Below are positions 17,580-26,839 of a stretch of 64,000 nt of DNA, piece after piece. The translations under genes were made by a program, and so were the position numbers. The notes beneath the pieces were generated by a model. The model worked only from the letters and a program-made list of their open reading frames with translations, was not told where the DNA came from and searched no databases. Source of the stretch: Spirochaetia bacterium (GTDB lineage Bacteria; Spirochaetota; Leptospiria; Leptospirales; Leptonemataceae); the NCBI GenBank assembly GCA_009885105.1, contig VFLI01000042.1, forward strand, positions 1 to 64,000. Direction: 5' to 3'. Numbering within the stretch: the stretch's first letter is position 1; the number at the start of each line of letters is the position of its first letter.

Positions 17580-18865
17580 ACTCTTCCCGGCTTCTCTGCC
17601 TCCGTCACGTAAACCGCCATGGCCAGGTCGCCGGTGACATTCAGCACTGTCCGGCACATATCCAGAATTCTGTCCACGCCCAGAATCACAGCAATCAACG
17701 CCGGATTCACGCCGATCGAGGCCAGAATCATTATAATGAAAGGAATCGAACCGGAAGGAACTCCGGCTGTGCCCACGCCGCCCAGAATGGCAAGAAAGAC
17801 AACAAGAAGCTGCTGCTGCAGGGAAAGGTCGATACCGGCCAGCTGGCTCAGAAAAAGGACCGTCGCGCCTTCGTACAGAGCTGTGCCGTTCTGATTCGCC
17901 GTGGCGCCCACAGTCAGAACGAAAGTATTGATATCGCGAGGAATATGCAGATTCTCCTCGGCCACTTTCAGCGCCGTGGGCAGGGTGGCGTTCGACGAGG
18001 CCGTTGAAAATGCTGTCGCCATGACAAGCCGGACATTGCGAAAAAAGGCGATCGGATTTTTTCTGGCAAGGCCCAGAAGCACGGCCGGATACACGACAAA
18101 CATCTGGATCGAAAGACCCAGAAGCACCGTTCCGACAAACCAGCCCAGACTTTTCAGCATGCCCGCGCCAAAGCGTGATGTCATCGTAAAAATAAGACAG
18201 AACACCGCGTAGGGCGCAATCTTCATGACGACATCGACACCTTTTGCTATCACATCATAAAGGCCTTCCAGAAGCTGGCGCAGGCCTTCTGCTTTTTTTG
18301 TCAGCGTCATCATCACGCCGAGAAACACTGAGAACATCATCAGCCCCAGCATATCCGGCGGATCGCGCGAAATCGAAGCGAAAATATTTGTCGGCACAAT
18401 CATTTTTACCGCCTGCATCAGCGGCGAATCTTTCTGCTTTGCGGCTGCCAGAGCATTTTCCACTTCTTTACCGGCGGCGCCCGCGAATTCCGCAGAGAGC
18501 ATCTGGCTGAGTTCGGGCGAAATTCTGTGACCCGGCTGGATCAGATTCGACAGCACAATGCCGATCAGCACGGCGCAGCCGGAGACGATGATGGTGAAGA
18601 ACAGACACCTGAGTCCGATTTTGCCCAGGCGCCGGATATCGCCGATGCCTGCAATTCCCGCCACCAGCGAGGAAAATACCATAGGAATCACAAGCAATAA
18701 CAGCAGACGCAGAAACAGCTGGCCCAGCGGCTCCGTGATATTGTAAGAAATCCAGTGAAGGTTCTCGCCCAGCAGATTTGTTTCTTTCAGAGTCGTGCCA
18801 AGAACGGCGCCGGCCAGAAGACCCAGAAGTATTTTTACGTGCAGAGGGAAGGCCAGTCGTTTCAT
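17576..18865 (-). CDS. Dicarboxylate/amino-acid:cation symporter (DAACS, GltP/DctA type)
   Basis: 429 aa, inner membrane. Family marks of the glutamate transporter fold: FLRLLLLLVIPMVFSSLVAG, the HP1 serine-rich tip AFSTASSNATLP, TM7 motif GATANQNGTALYEG (NMDGT variant NQNGT), HP2 GVGTAGVPSGSIP and TM8 DRILDMCRTVLNVTGD. The arginine in TM8 favours glutamate/aspartate or dicarboxylates, but the exact substrate is not certain. An internal hydrophilic loop carries KQKDSPLMQAVKMIVPTNIF. A CACGAAA-family repeat overlaps the 3' end. Confidence 0.93.
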   Translation of the reverse strand: MKRLAFPLHVKILLGLLAGAVLGTTLKETNLLGENLHWISYNITEPLGQLFLRLLLLLVIPMVFSSLVAGIAGIGDIRRLGKIGLRCLFFTIIVSGCAVLIGIVLSNLIQPGHRISPELSQMLSAEFAGAAGKEVENALAAAKQKDSPLMQAVKMIVPTNIFASISRDPPDMLGLMMFSVFLGVMMTLTKKAEGLRQLLEGLYDVIAKGVDVVMKIAPYAVFCLIFTMTSRFGAGMLKSLGWFVGTVLLGLSIQMFVVYPAVLLGLARKNPIAFFRNVRLVMATAFSTASSNATLPTALKVAEENLHIPRDINTFVLTVGATANQNGTALYEGATVLFLSQLAGIDLSLQQQLLVVFLAILGGVGTAGVPSGSIPFIIMILASIGVNPALIAVILGVDRILDMCRTVLNVTGDLAMAVYVTEAEKPGRV

Positions 18866-19019
18866 GGGGGTATCAACTTCTAACAGGGCTCTGAATATGT
18901 CAACAAAGAGCTCCGGCGCAGACAGGTTCGGCGAATTCTACTCCTGCACTGAGTCCGGTGATACCCGCAGCTGAATTCCCCCCCCATTTTTACTCGCCCT
19001 CACAAACGGCCCGTCAAAT

Positions 19020-20966
19020 ATGGTTCGGAATCAAATTCCGGAATACAAGATGAAAACGAAAAAAACAACACCGGTTGCAAAAACCACAAAGGTATCAAAG
19101 TCGTCCAGAGAAGTCAAACCGGCAAAATCGGAAAACAGCGCCCATGCGCCCGCAAAAACCGGCGCAACATGGCTGGAGCAGGTTTTCTTGAAAAGAACTC
19201 ACTGCGGAGAAGTTTCCAAAAAGGATGCCGGCAAAAAAGTCAAACTTCTGGGCTGGGCTTTCCGATACCGGGACCAGGGCGGACTCATTTTCATCGATAT
19301 GCGCGACCGAACGGGCCTGGTGCAGATAGTGTTCGACAAATCCGAAATTGCGGACCGGTTCGACGCGGCCTCCGCCATACGTTCGGAATATGTGCTGGCC
19401 GTGGAGGGCTCCGTGCGAAATCGGGGAGCCGCCGCCGTGAATACAAAACTGCCGACTGGCGAAATTGAAATTCTGGTGGACACATTTGAAATATTGAACC
19501 CATCCCGTCCTCTGCCATTTCCGCTGGATGAATACTCCGATGTCGGAGAGGAGCACCGCCTCAAATACAGATATCTGGACATGCGGCGCGATGAGACGCG
19601 AGATGCGATGATCATTCGCAGCAAGCTCAATATGGCGATCCGCCGGCACCTGGAGAAAGAGGGATTTCTGGAAATCGAGACTCCCGTTCTCAACAAATCG
19701 ACGCCGGAAGGAGCGCGCGATTTTCTTGTGCCCTCGCGTCTCTCCGCCGGAAAGTTTTACGCTTTGCCGCAGTCTCCGCAGATCTTCAAACAGATTCTGA
19801 TGGTGGGCGGACTGGAAAAATATTTCCAGATTGTCAAATGCTTCCGTGATGAAGATCTTCGCGCCGACCGCCAGCCGGAATTTACTCAGCTGGACATGGA
19901 GCTCAGTTTTATTAATGAAGATATGGTGATGGACTGCCTGGAGAAACTCTGGGTGTCCGTATTTAAGGAAGTGTTCGATGTAAAAGTCAAGACTCCCGTG
20001 CCTCGCATGCCGTACGCGGAGGCAATGGAGAACTACGGAACAGACCGCCCCGACCTTCGCTTTGAAATGAAACTTGTTGATGTTGCTGATATTGCCGCCG
20101 AGAGCACATTCCGCGTCTTTCATCAGGCGATCGAAAGCGGCGGACGGGTGAAAGCGCTGGTCGTTCCGGGCGGCGCAGAGCTTTCGCGGAAGGATATCGA
20201 TGATCTCACTGAATGGGTGGGCCGCGATTACGGCGCGAAGGGCCTTGCCTGGATGAAACATGAACCGGACGGTCTGAAATCCGTGATCAGCAAATTCTTT
20301 TCGCCGGAGCTGACGGTAAAACTGGAAAAAAAGCTCGGCTCAAAAAAAGGCGATATTGTATTATTTGCCGCGGACAGACAGGACATTGTGCATGCAACTC
20401 TCGCGAATCTCCGTCTGAATCTGGCAAAAAAATTCAAGCTGATACCGGATCAAATGTCGCTTGTATGGATTACGGATTTTCCGCTTTTCGACCGCGATCT
20501 GGAGAATGGAAATCTGAACAGCGTACACCATCCTTTTACGGCTCCGAGACCGGTAGATCTGCCGATTCTGTCGGACCCGGAGCGGTTGAAGAAAGAAGGA
20601 GAGAAGGTTCTGTCCCGCGCCTACGACCTGGTTCTAAACGGAACGGAGATAGGCGGCGGATCGATTCGTATTCATACCAAAGAAGTCCAGGATATTGTGT
20701 TTCGCGCTCTGGGAATCGGCGAAAAAGAGGCTGAGGAAAAATTCGGCTTTCTGCTGGATGCCCTGAGCTACGGAGCCCCGCCCCATGGAGGCATCGCTTT
20801 TGGCATCGATCGTATCATGATGCTCATGCTCAACAAAGATTCGATTCGGGATGTTATAGCTTTCCCGAAAACACAGAAGGGAACCTGTCTTATGTCGGAC
20901 TCGCCCTCAGCGGTGGCTCCGGAGCAGCTCAGGGATCTGCGAATCCGGGTTCTTGGCGAAACCTAG
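19020..20966 (+). CDS. aspS: Aspartyl-tRNA synthetase
   Basis: 648 aa, bacterial-type class IIb enzyme. OB-fold anticodon domain (KKVKLLGWAFRYRDQGGLIFIDMRDRTG), motif 1 around IRRHLEKEGFLEIETPVLNK, motif 2 FRDEDLRADRQPEFTQLD, a GAD insertion domain, and motif 3 GIAFGIDRIMMLM. It is ~55 residues longer than usual because of a lysine-rich N-terminal tail (KTKKTTPVAKTTKVSK...). ATG at 19020 is used; ATG at 19050, just after a CGGAAT-CAA-ATTCCG hairpin (19026-19040), is an alternative. It could be the AspRS or AspRS/AsnRS non-discriminating type; not decided here. Confidence 0.97.
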   Translation: MVRNQIPEYKMKTKKTTPVAKTTKVSKSSREVKPAKSENSAHAPAKTGATWLEQVFLKRTHCGEVSKKDAGKKVKLLGWAFRYRDQGGLIFIDMRDRTGLVQIVFDKSEIADRFDAASAIRSEYVLAVEGSVRNRGAAAVNTKLPTGEIEILVDTFEILNPSRPLPFPLDEYSDVGEEHRLKYRYLDMRRDETRDAMIIRSKLNMAIRRHLEKEGFLEIETPVLNKSTPEGARDFLVPSRLSAGKFYALPQSPQIFKQILMVGGLEKYFQIVKCFRDEDLRADRQPEFTQLDMELSFINEDMVMDCLEKLWVSVFKEVFDVKVKTPVPRMPYAEAMENYGTDRPDLRFEMKLVDVADIAAESTFRVFHQAIESGGRVKALVVPGGAELSRKDIDDLTEWVGRDYGAKGLAWMKHEPDGLKSVISKFFSPELTVKLEKKLGSKKGDIVLFAADRQDIVHATLANLRLNLAKKFKLIPDQMSLVWITDFPLFDRDLENGNLNSVHHPFTAPRPVDLPILSDPERLKKEGEKVLSRAYDLVLNGTEIGGGSIRIHTKEVQDIVFRALGIGEKEAEEKFGFLLDALSYGAPPHGGIAFGIDRIMMLMLNKDSIRDVIAFPKTQKGTCLMSDSPSAVAPEQLRDLRIRVLGET

Positions 20967-21003
20967 TTTTTCATCATACGGGCTCCGACAGGTCAGTTTT
21001 TTC

Positions 21004-21031
21004 TTGATATTAACGGGCCCATTGATAAATT
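21004..21031 (+). promoter_or_regulatory. Sigma-70-like promoter before phoH
   Basis: TTGATA (21004-21009), 16-nt spacer, TAAATT (21026-21031). The predicted transcription start is only 1-3 nt before the phoH ATG at 21040, which would give a nearly leaderless message. Confidence 0.4.
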
Positions 21032-21039
21032 AATGTCAG

Positions 21040-22059
21040 ATGACCGATGAACGAGCCGCTCTGCACCGTGAAGACTCCAGTCTGGAGGCTCAGGTGCGTT
21101 TTGAAGACACGGAATTATTCAGAATTCTATGCGGTGTGTCGGATGCGGGCGTAGACCGGCTGGAAAAACTTCTTTCTGTCGAACTGATCCCTCGCGGGCA
21201 TTCTTTTTTAATAAAATCGAGCTCGGCGGAAAAAAACAATCAGGCTCTGGAATTTTTTGAATCAGTAAAAAAGACATTTCATGAAAAGCGCAATGATTTC
21301 TCTGATCATTTTGACGCGCCGTATCTTTACCGGGAGATTGTGAACAAAAAACCAAACATGGAATTCGCCGGTGATCTGGAAACTCTTCTAAAGAAAAAAA
21401 TCTATACAACTTCCCGGGGCCGCACCATTTATCCGCGCACGCGAAACCAGGCGTATTATGTGGAATCAATTCTGCACAATTCAATAACATTCTGTCTCGG
21501 GCCGGCGGGGACCGGGAAAACTTTTCTGAGTATCGCCTGCGCCTGCCGGATGCTTGCAGAAGGAGATGTGGAACGGATCATTCTGACCCGGCCTGCCGTG
21601 GAAGCCGGAGAATCTCTGGGATTTCTTCCCGGCGATCTTTCGCAGAAGGTGGACCCGTATCTGCGCCCGGTATATGATGCTCTGTATGACTGCATGGGTA
21701 TGGAGAAAATCCATGAACTGATAGGGGCAAGGAAAATTGAAATTGCTCCGCTGGCCTATATGCGGGGGCGCACGATCAATGATTCCATTATCATTCTGGA
21801 CGAAGCGCAGAATTCGACTCTTTCGCAGCTGAAAATGTTTCTGACGCGGCTGGGAAAAAATTCGCGGATGTGCATCGGGGGCGATGTGACGCAGATAGAT
21901 CTGTCTCCCGGCAAATCGGGATTGAAAAAATGCATCTCTATTCTCAAACAGATCGAAGGACTTGGCGTTATTGAATTCATGAAAGAAGACATTGTTCGCA
22001 ATCCTCTGGTCGAGAAAATTGTCGGAGCTTTTGAAGAGCACGGCGATGATAAAAATTGA
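21040..22059 (+). CDS. phoH: PhoH/YbeZ family ATPase
   Basis: 339 aa. N-terminal KH/PIN-associated part, then a P-loop ATPase core: Walker A GPAGTGKT (154-161), [34 protein letters not shown] with Walker B (254-258) and GGDVTQIDL. PhoH works with YbeY in RNA processing and ribosome maturation. It starts the conserved phoH-pgpH-ybeY block. No good SD before ATG 21040, which fits a short or absent leader. Confidence 0.93.
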   Translation: MTDERAALHREDSSLEAQVRFEDTELFRILCGVSDAGVDRLEKLLSVELIPRGHSFLIKSSSAEKNNQALEFFESVKKTFHEKRNDFSDHFDAPYLYREIVNKKPNMEFAGDLETLLKKKIYTTSRGRTIYPRTRNQAYYVESILHNSITFCLGPAGTGKTFLSIACACRMLAEGDVERIILTRPAVEAGESLGFLPGDLSQKVDPYLRPVYDALYDCMGMEKIHELIGARKIEIAPLAYMRGRTINDSIIILDEAQNSTLSQLKMFLTRLGKNSRMCIGGDVTQIDLSPGKSGLKKCISILKQIEGLGVIEFMKEDIVRNPLVEKIVGAFEEHGDDKN

Positions 22060-22093
22060 GCCGGGATAACTATTATATAAAATATATTAAAAT

Positions 22094-24484
22094 ATGAGAT
22101 CTATTTTTCAAAAACTTTTAACGTCGGCTTCCGATTCGCTGACCCGTCCGCGCCCGGTTCCGTTCGTGCGAAAGATGCAGGCTGTTCTGCTGACGGTCAC
22201 AGTCATACTTGTCACTTTTCTTCTCTCCTATCAAAATCTTTTCCAGCAGGATATGGACCTTTCCCATGCCGGCCCCTGGGCTGTCGGTAAAATTGCGCCC
22301 AATGCCATTGTTGCCGTGACAGGGATTGAATTCTTAAAGCAGAATCAGTTTGATCTTGCGAGGACGGAGGCCGTGAAAACCGCTCCTCTTGTTTTTATAC
22401 GTGATTTTGCCGTTCTATCTGCCGCGCAGGAACCGCCGGTGTCTGAGGGGAAGAGCAGTTTCCGCGTCTCTCTTTCCGAGGATGCTGAAAAATTCAAGCA
22501 GTGCATGACGGAGGGAGCTCTGGAGAAAATCCGCATCTGCATCCGCCGCAAAGCGCCCCGATGGGGCCGGCTGCCGGATGCCAGACTCGATGTTTTGATC
22601 GGAAATTCAACATCCCGGCTGGAGAATTCGATCGGTCAGCTGGTGAATATATTGTTTCAAAAATTTATTATTCTGAAGAAACCCCCCGCGGTCGCCTATA
22701 CGGGCACACAGGTTCGTGTGCGGGACATCAACACGGGAACAGAGCCTGTGATCGGCCTTGTGCCGTTTGAGGATGTTCTGACTGTCGACAGAGTTCTCTT
22801 CTCCAGGGATGTGCGGCTGCAGTTCGACGCGGTTGCCTCGGATAAAATGAAAGAAATTCCCGCGTATCTCAGAAACGTTCTGATGGATTTGAGCGTCTAT
22901 TATCTGGCGTCTTTGAACGGCTGTCATTACAGTCCGGAGGATACGGAAGTTTCGCGCGAAGAGGCCAGGTCAAAAATACTGCCGGCCGCCTTCATCATGA
23001 AAATAAACCGGGGCGACACAATCATCGGCAAGGACGAAGTGATCACGGAAGAAAAGTTCACCGCGCTGCAGGTGCACAATCGCGCCCGCTTTCGTGACAA
23101 GATCGGCAGGATTCTATCCATATTTGTGCAGCAGATCATCATGATGGGGCTTCTGGTGTATTTTATTTCCAGGTTCGCCAGAAAAAAAATCAGCGATGTG
23201 TCTTCCAATTTTATCATCTTTTTCACGCTGTGGGCTTTCGCGGGAATTCTGTTGTTTCTGGGATCGTCCTGGTCCGACCATGCTAATTACAATGAGGTGG
23301 CCCACTTTTTCGGATCCTGGGTGCCGATTGGACTTTTTGTCGTCTCTTTTTCAATAATATTCGGGGAATCGCTGTCGATTCCTCTGGGTCTGTATATGTC
23401 CTATCTGGTATTTGTTGCCGGCAAATATGACGGGATATCGTTTGTGATTGCCGTGACTCTGGCTCTCACAGCGGCCATCCTGGGGGGCCGGATCAGCAAG
23501 CGTGTGCATTTTATTACGACGGCGCTCATCATCTCCGCCCTGGGAATTCTGCTGGTTACCGCCGGGTATATGTATTCGCATCGATCGATTCTGGCTTCGC
23601 AGGCGGAGCAGGACTGGTTTTCGAGAAACTATCTGGCCTCGATCTGGGTGGCATTTTATTCCGGAATGGCGACCGCGCTCGTGATTGTTCTTCTGCCTGT
23701 GTATGAAACGCTTTTCAATATTCCCACGCGATTCAAATTGACAGAACTCGCCGATCCGTCAAACAAGCTTTTACAGGAGGTCTTTCGCCTTGCGCCGTCG
23801 ACCTGGACTCACACGCTGATGGTTGCCGCCATGTGCGAAAAAGTATGCGAACGTCTCAAACTCAACACTCTGCTGGCAAGGGCCGGGGTCTACTACCACG
23901 ATATCGGAAAGACAAGAAACGGCTCGTTTTTTATCGAGAATCAGCATCTGATACCCAAGCCGGAAAAGATCGACAGAGACAATCCGGCTCTGGCTGCGAA
24001 AATCATCATCGACCATGTTCTGGACGGACTGGAAATCGCAAAAGCGGCCCGCCTTCCCCGGGAGGTGATCGCCTTTATTCCGGAGCATCACGGCACATCA
24101 ACAATGTCTTTTTTCTATCATAAAGCTCTTGAGAAAATGAAACGCAAAACCAGACGCGAAGACTTCCGGTATCCCGGTCCGATTCCTCAGAGCAAAGAAA
24201 CAGCCATCGCCATGATCGCCGATTCCGTCGAGGCTGCCAGCCGATCGCTCGATGATGTGAATGAACTGAGCATCGACGCTCTTATCCAGAGGATCATACA
24301 GATGAAACTGGGGGAGAATCAGCTGGATGAATCGGGACTGACAATCGGCGATCTGAAAGTGATCCGCGAAGCCTTCCGCGACGTGCTGCTCAGCTCGTTT
24401 CATACCCGGCCCAAATATCCGACCACGGATGAAGTGAACAGACTGGAGGCCGGAAACAGGAAGAAATTGCGCCGGGGGAAGTGA
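22094..24484 (+). CDS. pgpH: 7TM-HD family cyclic-di-AMP phosphodiesterase (PgpH-like)
   Basis: 796 aa. A first membrane helix (LLTVTVILVTFLLSYQNLF), a large extracytoplasmic 7TMR-HDED domain (~60-330), seven helices, and a cytoplasmic HD domain with H573 (WTHTLMV), H602-D603 (YYHDIGKTRN), HH and EHHGTSTMSFFYHKA. PgpH in other bacteria hydrolyses c-di-AMP, and its extracytoplasmic domain is thought to sense a signal. Located between phoH and ybeY as in Firmicutes and Leptospira. A short AT-rich spacer (22060-22093) precedes it. Confidence 0.94.
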   Translation: MRSIFQKLLTSASDSLTRPRPVPFVRKMQAVLLTVTVILVTFLLSYQNLFQQDMDLSHAGPWAVGKIAPNAIVAVTGIEFLKQNQFDLARTEAVKTAPLVFIRDFAVLSAAQEPPVSEGKSSFRVSLSEDAEKFKQCMTEGALEKIRICIRRKAPRWGRLPDARLDVLIGNSTSRLENSIGQLVNILFQKFIILKKPPAVAYTGTQVRVRDINTGTEPVIGLVPFEDVLTVDRVLFSRDVRLQFDAVASDKMKEIPAYLRNVLMDLSVYYLASLNGCHYSPEDTEVSREEARSKILPAAFIMKINRGDTIIGKDEVITEEKFTALQVHNRARFRDKIGRILSIFVQQIIMMGLLVYFISRFARKKISDVSSNFIIFFTLWAFAGILLFLGSSWSDHANYNEVAHFFGSWVPIGLFVVSFSIIFGESLSIPLGLYMSYLVFVAGKYDGISFVIAVTLALTAAILGGRISKRVHFITTALIISALGILLVTAGYMYSHRSILASQAEQDWFSRNYLASIWVAFYSGMATALVIVLLPVYETLFNIPTRFKLTELADPSNKLLQEVFRLAPSTWTHTLMVAAMCEKVCERLKLNTLLARAGVYYHDIGKTRNGSFFIENQHLIPKPEKIDRDNPALAAKIIIDHVLDGLEIAKAARLPREVIAFIPEHHGTSTMSFFYHKALEKMKRKTRREDFRYPGPIPQSKETAIAMIADSVEAASRSLDDVNELSIDALIQRIIQMKLGENQLDESGLTIGDLKVIREAFRDVLLSSFHTRPKYPTTDEVNRLEAGNRKKLRRGK

Positions 24485-24534
24485 CTCGAGGCTACGCGAA
24501 ACGGAAGAGTTGAATTCAGCGGAGGACTGTCAAA

Positions 24535-25035
24535 CTGAAAAATTCTCCAGTACATCCTGTCCTTCTGCATTACAGAAAAAACGGCAGACTGCTTCATTTT
24601 CCGTCCGAGCGCAAAATGACTGCCATCTGCGGGCATCTGCTTGATTTTCTGTCGAAATCCGACAGAATCAAAGGCCCTTTTGAGCTTTCCCTGTCCCTGG
24701 TGAACGACAATGCAATAAAAAAAATAAATAAAAAACATAGATATAAAAATTCGGCCACGGACGTTCTGAGTTTCCCGCTCTGGGAGAATATCCGTCGTGC
24801 GCTGGCGGGTGAGGACGGCAGGATCAATCTGGGGGACATCGTGATCTCGCACAATACATGCCGCGCCCAGGCATTGCAGATCGGGCATTCTGTTGACGAT
24901 GAATTTCTCCGGCTGCTGGTTCACGGCCTGCTGCATCTGTTTGGATACGATCATGAAAAATCAAAAAAAGAAGAAGTCCGGATGCAGCGCAGGGAAGATG
25001 AACTTCTCGAAATGCTGGCCTGGCGGGGGTATTGA
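24535..25035 (+). CDS. ybeY: Endoribonuclease YbeY (CTG start)
   Basis: About 166 aa. The metal site motif HGLLHLFGYDH is complete, with upstream TDVLSFPLWEN and LGDIVISHNTCRAQA. YbeY is a single-strand RNase of 16S rRNA maturation and works with PhoH. The first ATG (24616) would delete the first beta strand of the fold. In frame, back to a TGA at 24511, the only plausible start is CTG at 24535, with GGAGGA 8 nt upstream; it adds KNSPVHPVLLHYRKNGRLLH and so on, which looks like the missing strand. Start choice is inference; the family is certain. Confidence 0.93.
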   Translation: MKNSPVHPVLLHYRKNGRLLHFPSERKMTAICGHLLDFLSKSDRIKGPFELSLSLVNDNAIKKINKKHRYKNSATDVLSFPLWENIRRALAGEDGRINLGDIVISHNTCRAQALQIGHSVDDEFLRLLVHGLLHLFGYDHEKSKKEEVRMQRREDELLEMLAWRGY

Positions 25036-25140
25036 GCCTGGGCCTGATTCAATACCGAATTCAATGCCGGGCCGCCAGTCCGTTAAAAGTGAGGATCGCG
25101 GAGGCCTACAGAACGGCTGACCCGCTGTCGATATTTTCCA

Positions 25141-26037
25141 ATGAAGGATAGTATGCGCAACAAAAATGTTTTTATTACGATGTCGGCGGCCCTGTTCTTC
25201 CTTTTTGCCGCAAACGGAGCATCCGCCCAGGGATCCTATGTGGATGATCTGGAAGACGCCAATGTCATCGTTCGAGAGGCCGCGGACAGAGCCAGGAAAA
25301 TGGGATTCGGCGATCTGGAGATCGACAATCTTCACGGTTCCATTTCCGCGCAGATGCAGCGCCTGATGAAAATCGGCGGTATCCCTCCTGTTGTCGGTGA
25401 TGACCAAAATGTCTACAACCGCCAGTTCTACGACCGGAGCGAGACGAGCGCTCTGGGCGAAGGCAAAGATTCGGATGGAAAAGCATTTCTGCGGCTGCGG
25501 ATTCGGGAGGGGACCAGCAGCACCAATGAAGTTTTTCCGCAGCATTTTCTGTATCGCGCTCACTGCTATCTCTATCCCTCAGCCGACGGCGCTTCCATCG
25601 ATAAGATTATATTTCAGTTTTATAAAATCAATTTTTCCGGCACCCGGTATGTACGAGAACTGCGACGATTTGTGCATCCCAATCCCAGAGATGTGGCCCA
25701 GGCGGAGGGAAAGCCGATCGGCGCTGATTTGAGTCTTCTCAACAACAACCAGCTGCTTTTGGAGTATTTTGAAGAAGCGGGATTCTACGATGATCTGGAC
25801 GATAAGAATCCGGCCTGGGAATACGCGGACCGCGTGCCGAAACCTGTTCTCACTCTGAATCCGCGCCAGCGCTTCATTCTCAATGACGATAAAGATCCTA
25901 TTCCGTACGGCAAACAGGTGAAAATCATCAATCAGTACAAAAAGCTTCTGCGCCGGATTGACGCGAATCTGCGCACGCTGATCCGGACAAGACTGCTTGA
26001 CAGAAATATTATCATAAATAGAGTAATGGAATTCTAA
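25141..26037 (+). CDS. Exported protein of unknown function
   Basis: 298 aa. Signal peptide with cleavage GASA/QG, then a helical start (DDLEDANVIVREAADRARKM), a beta-rich middle with FLRLRIREGTSSTNEVFPQHF and RAHCYLYPSADG, and a charged C-terminal helix (LLRRIDANLRTLIRTRLLDR). It looks like a periplasmic protein. The start may be ATG 25141 or ATG 25153, the latter with AAGGA 5 nt upstream. Not recognised. The downstream methyltransferase-like gene begins 29 nt later, so they probably form one unit. Confidence 0.7.
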   Translation: MKDSMRNKNVFITMSAALFFLFAANGASAQGSYVDDLEDANVIVREAADRARKMGFGDLEIDNLHGSISAQMQRLMKIGGIPPVVGDDQNVYNRQFYDRSETSALGEGKDSDGKAFLRLRIREGTSSTNEVFPQHFLYRAHCYLYPSADGASIDKIIFQFYKINFSGTRYVRELRRFVHPNPRDVAQAEGKPIGADLSLLNNNQLLLEYFEEAGFYDDLDDKNPAWEYADRVPKPVLTLNPRQRFILNDDKDPIPYGKQVKIINQYKKLLRRIDANLRTLIRTRLLDRNIIINRVMEF

Positions 26038-26066
26038 AAGGGAATTCCCTGCACCGGAGTTTTATT

Positions 26067-26669
26067 ATGCGAGAATGGCTGCGATTGATTCTGCCCGCGG
26101 CGTATATCGGCGCTCTGATGGTTGTGCTTGTTTTGCGATCACTGATCCACTACAGGCGGACCGGCAAAAGCCCGATTGTGCTGCCCCGCGATGAAAGTGT
26201 CCACGGATTTGTCGGGATAATGTTCCGATTTCTGCTTTTTCTTCCGATCGTTCCCATTGTTCTCTATTCGTATTTTCATGACCTTTACGATTACTGTCTG
26301 CCGATTGTTTACCTGGAATCTGTAAATCTGCAGATTTTCGGAGCGTCGCTGATGGTCGTCTCTTTCATTCTGACCGCAGCCGCTCAGCTGAATATGGGCG
26401 ATTCGTTCCGAATCGGCATCGATGAGGAGCAGTCCACGTCGCTGGTCACCGGCGGCATCTACCGGTACACCCGAAATCCAATTTATCTGGGTCTGATGGG
26501 CATGCTGATCGGTCTGTTTTTTACAATTCCCTCATCCCTGACCGCGCTCTCACTGACGCTTTCCTGGGCCATGATTCAGGTGCAGATTCGTCTGGAGGAA
26601 GAATACCTGGACAAACTTCATGGTGCTAAATTCCAGGAATTCCGAAAGCGCGTGCGCCGCTGGATCTGA
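26067..26669 (+). CDS. Isoprenylcysteine/phospholipid methyltransferase-like membrane protein
   Basis: 200 aa with 5 membrane helices. The C-terminal hallmark of the ICMT/PEMT family is present: GGIYRYTRNPIYLGL (SAM-binding), followed by the EEEYLDKLHGAKFQEFRKRVRR tail. In bacteria these methylate a lipid or an unknown small molecule; the substrate is open. GGAG lies 11 nt before the ATG. Confidence 0.82.
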   Translation: MREWLRLILPAAYIGALMVVLVLRSLIHYRRTGKSPIVLPRDESVHGFVGIMFRFLLFLPIVPIVLYSYFHDLYDYCLPIVYLESVNLQIFGASLMVVSFILTAAAQLNMGDSFRIGIDEEQSTSLVTGGIYRYTRNPIYLGLMGMLIGLFFTIPSSLTALSLTLSWAMIQVQIRLEEEYLDKLHGAKFQEFRKRVRRWI

Positions 26670-26676
26670 AAGGATG

Positions 26677-26827
26677 TCCCACGCAGAGTTCGCGGAGGAC
26701 GCAGAGCAGGATGATAAGAAATGAATCATTCAGGACGCCGGGGAGCGTTCCGGGACGCTAATCCACCTGGCGCATTCCTCCGCCTCTTTTTTCTTTCTCT
26801 GCGCACCCTGCGGTCTCTGCGTGAAAT
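26677..26827. repeat. Intergenic inverted repeat, CACGCAGAG family, copy 1
   Basis: Outer arms: left CCACGCAGAGTTCGCGGAGG (26679-26706 with flank) and right 26797-26826, whose complement reads TTTCACGCAGAGACCGCAGG. Between them is a core GACGCCGGGGAGCGTTCCGG, GACGCTAA that is nearly the same as in the copy at 62717-62858. It sits between convergent genes and could act as a two-way terminator or mRNA end. Confidence 0.75.
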
Positions 26828-26839
26828 CTTCTTCTTCCT

